Assembly: GCA_013813675.1 (NCBI GenBank)
Contig: JACCRH010000057.1
Span: forward strand, 1 to 8,993
From: Gemmatimonadales bacterium
Lineage (GTDB): Bacteria; Gemmatimonadota; Gemmatimonadetes; Gemmatimonadales; GWC2-71-9
Length of the DNA stretch: 8,993 nt
Direction of reading: 5' to 3'
Below the pieces are notes generated by a model. That model was not told the DNA's origin and searched no databases. It saw only the letters and a program-made list of their open reading frames with translations. Shown here piece after piece: positions 5,308-8,993 of the stretch; within the stretch, counting starts at the first letter, position 1, and the number at the start of each line of letters is the position of its first letter. A program made the position numbers and the translations under genes.

Positions 5308-6555
5308 CTACTGCGCCATCGTGGAAAAGAATTCCTTGTTGTTCTTGGTCCGCTTCATCCGCTCGAGCAGAAACTCGAGCGCCTCGACCGGCGGCATGTC
5401 CGCCAGGAAGTTGCGGAGCAGGTACACCCGGTTGAGCTCGTCTTTGTCCATCAGGAGCTCTTCCTTACGGGTGGAGGTGCGCTGAATATCGATCGCGGGG
5501 TAGATCCGGCGGTCCGCCAGGCGCCGGTCGAGCACCAGCTCCGAGTTGCCGGTGCCCTTGAATTCCTCGAAGATCACCTCGTCCATCCGGCTGCCGGTAT
5601 CCACCAGCGCGGTGGCGATGATGCTGAGGCTGCCACCCTTGTCGATGTTCCTGGCGGCGCCGAAGAATCGCTTCGGCTTTTGCAGCGCGTTGGCGTCCAC
5701 GCCGCCGGAGAGGATCTTGCCCGAGTGGGGCACCACCACGTTGTGCGCCCGCGCCAGGCGGGTGATGGAGTCGAGCAGGATGACCACGTCGCGGCCGTGC
5801 TCCACCAGCCGCTTGGACTTCTCGATCACCATGTCGGCCACCTGGACGTGGCGGTCCGCCGGCTCGTCGAAGGTGGAGGAAATGACCTCCGCCTTGACGT
5901 TCTCCTCCATGTCGGTGACCTCCTCGGGCCGCTCGTCGATCAGCAGCACGATGAGGACGATCTCCGGATGGTTCTCGCTGATCGCGTTGGCCAGCTTCTG
6001 CATCAGAATGGTCTTGCCCGCCTTGGGCGGCGCGACGATCAGGGCCCGCTGGCCCTTGCCCAGCGGGGCGAGCAGATCGACCACCCGCATCGAGAGATCG
6101 CTGTTCTTGCGCTCCAGACGGATCCGGGAATCGGGATACCGCGGCCGCAGGTTGTCGAACGCGATCCGGTGCTTGGTCTTCTCCGGCTCCTCGAAATTGA
6201 CCTGCTCGACCTTGAGCAGAGCGAGGTAGCGCTCTCCCTCCTTGGGTGGGCGCACCTGCCCCATGACGGTGTCGCCGGTGCGGAGGTCGAACCGCTTGAT
6301 CTGGCTGGGACTCACATAGATGTCGTCAGGGCCGTAGAGGTAGTTCCAGTCCTGGCTTCGGAGAAAGCCGTACCCCTCGGGAAGGATCTCCAGCACGCCC
6401 TCGCCCCGAATGACGGTATCGGAGTCGAGCAGCGACTGCTCGATGCGGAAGATGAGATCCTGCTTCCGCAGCCCGGAGTAGTTGGTGATGTTCAACTGCT
6501 CGGCGAGGGTGTGCAGCTCGGCGACCGACTTTTGCTTCAGTTCAGCGATATCCAC
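5308..6555 (-). CDS. rho: Transcription termination factor Rho
   Basis: A 415-aa hexameric RNA helicase, of standard length (E. coli 419). The Rho-N domain is LKQKSVAELHTLAEQLNI onward (6-42). The RNA-binding cold-shock-like domain has GVLEILPEGYGFLR (53-66) and DDIYVSPSQIKRFDLRTGD (77-95). The motor domain has Walker A APPKAGKT (175-182), LLIDERPEEVTDM (204-216), Walker B VVILLDSITRLARA (257-270), Q-loop HSGKILSGGVD (277-287) and R-loop FKGTGN (332-337). There is no insertion domain. The GTG at 6555 has GGAG 8 bases upstream; the in-frame extension to 6846 lacks conserved sequence and is C-rich leader. Promoter and leader lie at 6556-6789. ruvX and mltG follow on the same strand and are probably co-transcribed. 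Confidence 0.97.
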   Translation of the reverse strand: MDIAELKQKSVAELHTLAEQLNITNYSGLRKQDLIFRIEQSLLDSDTVIRGEGVLEILPEGYGFLRSQDWNYLYGPDDIYVSPSQIKRFDLRTGDTVMGQVRPPKEGERYLALLKVEQVNFEEPEKTKHRIAFDNLRPRYPDSRIRLERKNSDLSMRVVDLLAPLGKGQRALIVAPPKAGKTILMQKLANAISENHPEIVLIVLLIDERPEEVTDMEENVKAEVISSTFDEPADRHVQVADMVIEKSKRLVEHGRDVVILLDSITRLARAHNVVVPHSGKILSGGVDANALQKPKRFFGAARNIDKGGSLSIIATALVDTGSRMDEVIFEEFKGTGNSELVLDRRLADRRIYPAIDIQRTSTRKEELLMDKDELNRVYLLRNFLADMPPVEALEFLLERMKRTKNNKEFFSTMAQ

Positions 6556-6755
6556 GGACGAGACTCCAAACGGACGAGCCCTGCCGGCGTGCGGGCGGGT
6601 GATGGACGATGGGGTAAGAGATGCCGGCGAGGTTGGCCTGGGTATTTGTCGGCCCGATGTGCGGTACTGCCTGCCCCGAGTGGAGCGTGGGGCGGTACGG
6701 GTTGTGACGGGGAGTGGTCCAGCCGAATCCAAGAAGCGACCTGAATCCAAGAAGC
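6556..6755 (-). promoter_or_regulatory. Long C-rich, G-poor rho leader (candidate rut / autoregulation region)
   Basis: About 200 bases separate the predicted rho transcription start from its GTG. Over 6601-6720 the minus-strand RNA has 55 C and 24 G by direct count, unlike the neighbouring genes. It has many YC dinucleotides, which is the composition Rho uses for loading. E. coli rho is known to be controlled by Rho-dependent attenuation in its leader, so the same job is likely here; that is an inference. No compact strong hairpin or T-run stands out. The leader begins with the tandem repeat at 6725-6758. Confidence 0.5.
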
Positions 6756-6758
6756 GAC
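6725..6758. repeat. Tandem 16-bp direct repeat at the start of the rho leader
   Basis: GAATCCAAGAAGCGAC occurs at 6725-6740 and again, identically, at 6743-6758 (period 18). On the rho strand it reads GTCGCTTCTTGGATTC twice, and the first of these ends next to the predicted transcription start at about 6755. The spacing of about 1.7 helical turns would suit two copies of a protein or RNA-binding site, or the repeat may be a simple duplication. Confidence 0.8.
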
Positions 6759-6760
6759 TT

Positions 6761-6789
6761 AAAGTAGAGCGCTCTCTCCCCCCCGTCAA
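6761..6789 (-). promoter_or_regulatory. Promoter candidate for rho-ruvX-mltG
   Basis: On the minus strand TTGACG (6784-6789, 5/6) is separated by 17 bases (a G6 run, then AGAGAGCGCTC) from TACTTT (6761-6766, which keeps T1, A2 and T6 of the -10 consensus). The start of transcription would be near 6755, about 200 bases before rho. This is the best promoter-like pair in the rho upstream region. Confidence 0.5.
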
Positions 6790-6863
6790 GAGCCTGCTTG
6801 CAGAAGTTACGGGGACACACGATCTTGGCTGACTCCAGCGGGCCAATCCGAGTCGGAGCGGAC

Positions 6864-7046
6864 ATGATCGAATCTGAACGTCTGAGCAAGCTCCGGCACG
6901 ACCTCTCCAACCCTCTCTCGGCCCTGCTGGCCGAGATCCAGCTCCTGCTGCTCAACGAATCGCAGTTCGATCCGGAGACACTGACCAGCCTCAAGGAGAT
7001 CGAGGCGATGGCCATCCGGATGCGGGGAATGCTCCGGGACATCTGA
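6864..7046 (+). CDS. Stand-alone HisKA (histidine phosphoacceptor/dimerisation) domain protein, 60 aa
   Basis: A 60-aa soluble protein consisting of little more than one histidine-kinase H-box helical hairpin. RHDLSNPLSALLAEIQLLL (11-29) matches the HisKA phosphoacceptor motif (H-D/E-L/I-x-N-P-L) with His12 as the candidate phosphorylated residue. A second helix, LTSLKEIEAMAIRMRGMLRDI (40-60), fits the DHp antiparallel partner, and the linker is NESQFDPET. There is no N, G1, F or G2 box, so no ATP-binding domain, and no sensor or membrane segment. The ATG at 6864 has GGAG five bases upstream; an in-frame ATG at 6798 has no such site and a less plausible extension. It diverges from rho and ends 6 bp from the convergent RDD-SpoIIM gene. 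It could be a phosphotransfer intermediate, a dominant partner for full kinases, or a degraded kinase remnant; codon use looks healthy, which argues against decay. Confidence 0.75.
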   Translation: MIESERLSKLRHDLSNPLSALLAEIQLLLLNESQFDPETLTSLKEIEAMAIRMRGMLRDI

Positions 7047-7061
7047 CCCGGCTTACCCGGG
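7047..7061. other. Short hairpin in the 6-bp convergent junction
   Basis: CCCGG (7047-7051) and CCGGG (7057-7061) can pair around a 5-base loop that holds the TAA of the minus-strand gene. There is no T-run on either side, so it is at most a weak or Rho-assisted bidirectional stop signal. Confidence 0.3.
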
Positions 7062-8810
7062 CTGCCGCACCCCGCCGTTCAACAGGTAGGCGGCAAGGAA
7101 CGCCAGGCTTCCCCCGCTGGCCGCCGCCCGGAAAGTCACCCCGCCCGCCCCCGCCGATACGAAACCCTCGATCAACCCGGCCACGACCAGGAGCACCGCC
7201 GCCCCGCCCACCATCCGGACCGCCCTGCGTCCGCTCAGCACCAGAGCGTCACCCCGGCTCAAGTCGCCCGGGGCCACCACCGAGCGTCCCAGGAGAAAGC
7301 CCGCCGCCCCCGCGACCCAGATGGCGAACAGCTCGAGCAGGCCGTGCCCCAGGATGAACTCCAGCAGGTAGGCCAGGAGTCCCCGGTTGGCGAAATGGCC
7401 GGCCGCCGCGCCGATCATCAGGCCGTTGAAGCCGAGCAGCACCAGCGAGCCGATACCGAGAAAGATGCCCCCGGCGAAGCAGGCGATCGCCACCCGGACG
7501 TTGTTGGTGATGATCCCCGAGGCCATCAGCGGGCGCTCCTCGACCGTCACGTCCACGTAGCGCCGGCCCTGCGCCATGCGCTCGGCGCCGGCGTCGGCCC
7601 GCTGGATCATGACTTCGGGGAGCAGATCGGCGGCGAGCGCGGGCTGCTCCCGCATGAGCAGGAAGCCCGCCGCGGCGGGGAGGAGGAACGCCAGGCAGGC
7701 CACCGCGATGTAACCCCGCGCCTGGCGGATCGCCGCGGGGCACTCCCGGGCCAGCACTTCCCAGACCCGGCCCCAGGTGCCTCGCTGGTCGCGGTAGAGC
7801 GCGTTGTGTCCTGCCGCCGCCAGGCGCTCGAGGTGCTCCAGGGTCGCGTCGTCGGCGCCGTAGGTCCGGGCCCGGGCCAGGTCCGCCGCGACCTCCCGGT
7901 AGCGGGCGGCGAAGTCGGGCAGCTCGTGGGAGGCGAAACTGTCGAGCCCATGACTCGCGGCGCGCTCGGCGAGCTGATGGAACTCCGCCCATCGCGGACG
8001 CTTGCGGGCCGCGAAGGAAGCCGCCGCGGCCGAGCCGCGCCAGGCGACTGCTCCCTCCCGCCGCTCCCGCTCCCGGCGGTGCAGCTCCAGCAGGTGCTCC
8101 AGGTCGCCCACGCCCGCCGGTGCGGGGTGATCGGCCAGCCGGCGAGCGATGGCGGCCGCGAGCCGGACCCGCGCCGGCTGTGCCAGCTGCGCCTGCCGGC
8201 CCTCGAACTGCGCCACCAGGCGGAACTCCGCATCGGTCAACTCGGGAATGAGGCCCACCGGCTCCGGGGAGGCCTGCGGGCGCGCCCGTCTTGGGGCCGC
8301 CATCTGGGAGGGGCGGTCTCGGGAGACGACGGTCCCCGCGACCATGTCGCCCAGTCGCTTGCCCCTGGGGTGTAGCGCCACCAGGACCAGGCCGATCAGG
8401 TAAGGCGGCGGAAGGAAGTCGGCGATCCGCAGCAGATTGCGCGCGGCGGCCGCGCCGAGGCTCACGGCGTTGCCGGTGTCGCTCACCACCCGGATTCCCA
8501 CCCTCCGCTTGCCCGGCGTCTGCCCCTGCCGCAGCCCCTCGAACAGGATGAAGTAGCCGGTCCACACCGCGAAGCCGCCCAGCATGAGGAGGGCGCCGCC
8601 GATCGAGCCGATGGTGACCCCGAAGCCGGCCACGATGACCAGCACGATGAACACGCCGAGCCCCGAGCCGACCAGCACCAGCATGTCGATCAACGCGGCG
8701 AGGGCGCGCGAGCCCACACCCGCGATCTCGAGGTCCAGGGTGACGTGCTCCGGGGTCTCGACCTGGAGACGCTGGCGATAATCCTGGGGAGCCGCACGCT
8801 TCTTCGGCAT
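7053..8810 (-). CDS. RDD-domain / SpoIIM (DUF95) integral membrane fusion protein
   Basis: A 585-aa membrane protein with two domains usually found as separate proteins. Residues about 20-165 are an RDD domain: VGSRALAALIDMLVLV (conserved Arg35, Asp42), hydrophobic segments at about 38-61 and 67-91, GQTPGKRRVGIRVV (96-109), AAARNLLRIADFLPPPYLIGLV (120-142) and KRLGDMVAGTVV (151-162, Asp155). A long Ala/Arg/Glu-rich soluble region follows (170-360). Residues about 360-580 match SpoIIM/DUF95: a hydrophobic segment at 366-386, an exposed part, NNVRVAIACFAGGIFLGIGS (436-455), FNGLMIGAAAG (461-471), FILGHGLLELFAIWVAGAAG (485-504, His489 and Glu493 in the HGxxE motif) and two more membrane segments. 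Function is unknown in both families; in many bacteria they sit beside MoxR and DUF58 genes, none of which is visible here. The ATG at 8810 has no Shine-Dalgarno sequence, but TAGAAT lies 6 bases upstream. Confidence 0.88.
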   Translation of the reverse strand: MPKKRAAPQDYRQRLQVETPEHVTLDLEIAGVGSRALAALIDMLVLVGSGLGVFIVLVIVAGFGVTIGSIGGALLMLGGFAVWTGYFILFEGLRQGQTPGKRRVGIRVVSDTGNAVSLGAAAARNLLRIADFLPPPYLIGLVLVALHPRGKRLGDMVAGTVVSRDRPSQMAAPRRARPQASPEPVGLIPELTDAEFRLVAQFEGRQAQLAQPARVRLAAAIARRLADHPAPAGVGDLEHLLELHRRERERREGAVAWRGSAAAASFAARKRPRWAEFHQLAERAASHGLDSFASHELPDFAARYREVAADLARARTYGADDATLEHLERLAAAGHNALYRDQRGTWGRVWEVLARECPAAIRQARGYIAVACLAFLLPAAAGFLLMREQPALAADLLPEVMIQRADAGAERMAQGRRYVDVTVEERPLMASGIITNNVRVAIACFAGGIFLGIGSLVLLGFNGLMIGAAAGHFANRGLLAYLLEFILGHGLLELFAIWVAGAAGFLLGRSVVAPGDLSRGDALVLSGRRAVRMVGGAAVLLVVAGLIEGFVSAGAGGVTFRAAASGGSLAFLAAYLLNGGVRQPG

Positions 8811-8816
8811 GGCGCG

Positions 8817-8822
8817 ATTCTA
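8817..8822 (-). promoter_or_regulatory. Candidate -10 element for a leaderless RDD-SpoIIM mRNA
   Basis: TAGAAT (5/6 to TATAAT, TANNNT core) lies on the minus strand with six bases before the ATG at 8810, so RNA would start at the A of ATG. The gene has no Shine-Dalgarno sequence, which agrees. The -35 position falls in the first unit of the repeat array and does not match the consensus. Confidence 0.42.
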
Positions 8823-8823
8823 A

Positions 8824-8897
8824 CCCTTCGGCGTCGCTCAGGGCAGGCCCTTCGGCGTCGCTCAGGGGGCAGGCCCTTCGGCGTCGCTCAGGGCAGG
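8824..8897. repeat. Three tandem copies of a 24-bp repeat
   Basis: The unit runs from CCCTTCGGCGTCGCTCAGGG to a final CAGG. Units are 8824-8847 (24 bp), 8848-8873 (26 bp, two extra G in the G run) and 8874-8897 (24 bp). The 20-bp core differs at two positions from the core at 3876-3895, so both belong to one dispersed family. The array directly abuts the upstream side of the RDD-SpoIIM gene. Confidence 0.85.
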
Positions 8898-8993
8898 CCT
8901 CTCGCGAAGGACTCGCATCTGTCGCAGCGGCGACGCATCTTTCTCGCGCGTCCTGCCACTTCAGTCACGCTGCGGAGCCGCTTCATGGCGTCC
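8898..8993. other. Non-coding right edge with palindromic fragment
   Basis: I see no supportable gene here. The stretch holds GTCGC-AGCG-GCGAC, a short hairpin flanked on both sides by CGCATCT (about 8924-8950), which looks like more of the intergenic repeat material. A minus-strand open frame (ATG near 8985, ending in the repeat array) uses AGA and AAG codons unlike the neighbouring genes and is not called. Confidence 0.4.

Noticed and set aside
4723..6744. 673-codon open frame on the plus strand, antisense to rho, ruvX and mltG
   Set aside because: It is a high-GC shadow: the opposite strand encodes three complete conserved proteins, and the plus-strand product is a His/Gln/Arg-rich string with no family motif.
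6556..6846. N-terminal extension of rho by 97 codons
   Set aside because: The extension has no Rho similarity, reads C-rich leader and the tandem repeat, and the GTG at 6555 has a good ribosome binding site and gives the normal Rho length.
7249..8565. 438-codon minus-strand frame, and a 343-codon plus-strand frame at 7344-8375, inside the RDD-SpoIIM gene
   Set aside because: Both give low-complexity Gly/Arg/Pro-rich or Arg/His/Gln-rich products and overlap a frame with membrane segments and conserved motifs of two families.
8888..8987. Minus-strand 32-codon frame beginning MKRLRSVTEV and ending in the repeat array
   Set aside because: AGA/AAG codons are unlike the neighbouring genes, it runs into repeat DNA, and it may only be part of the repeat region.

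Overview
The window is GC-rich chromosomal DNA with strong G/C preference at third codon positions, from a bacterium that by gene content is neither a phage, a plasmid nor an island. A lipoprotein-type MltG, a Rho-RuvX-MltG run, an RDD-SpoIIM fusion and intergenic repeats of the CCCTTCG..CGCTCAGGG type suggest a diderm high-GC lineage. Gemmatimonadota is my best guess, but it is an inference from style and not proven by a marker gene.

Layout, left to right. (1) At 1-128 (minus) is the 5' end of a zinc-dependent threonine-dehydrogenase-like gene with a good sigma70-type promoter at 153-181. (2) At 210-269 is a 23-bp hairpin followed by T5 on the minus strand, a convincing intrinsic terminator for the minus-strand genes to its right. 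(3) At 317-484 (minus) is a small 55-aa hypothetical gene, and at 620-1501 (minus) a SAM-methyltransferase-like protein of unknown target. (4) At 1667-2821 (minus) is an RlmI-type 23S rRNA methyltransferase, coupled by a 4-bp GTGA overlap to aroH (chorismate mutase, 2818-3192, minus). (5) thiE (3191-3811, plus) diverges from aroH with the two ATG codons sharing bases inside one CATG. (6) At 3812-3928 is a repeat-filled convergent junction that also supplies the stop codon of mltG. (7) rho, ruvX and mltG (6555 to 3912, minus) form a probable operon; the ruvX 5' end is abnormal, with no standard in-frame start before its catalytic motif. (8) At 6556-6789 is a long C-rich, G-poor rho leader with a tandem 16-bp repeat and a promoter candidate. 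(9) At 6864-7046 (plus) is a 60-aa stand-alone histidine-kinase phosphoacceptor (HisKA) protein, convergent by 6 bp with (10) a 585-aa RDD + SpoIIM membrane fusion (7053-8810, minus). (11) At 8811-8993 is a repeat array with no gene that I can support.

Most genes are housekeeping: thiamine synthesis (thiE), aromatic amino acid synthesis (aroH), rRNA modification (rlmI), transcription termination (rho), pre-16S rRNA processing (ruvX) and peptidoglycan glycan-strand release (mltG). I see no defence system, prophage, CRISPR array, tRNA or rRNA. The second-look material lies in gene boundaries and regulation: the CATG shared divergent start, candidate leaderless promoters, the ruvX start problem, the rho leader, the lipoprotein form of MltG, the HisKA-only protein and the RDD-SpoIIM fusion.
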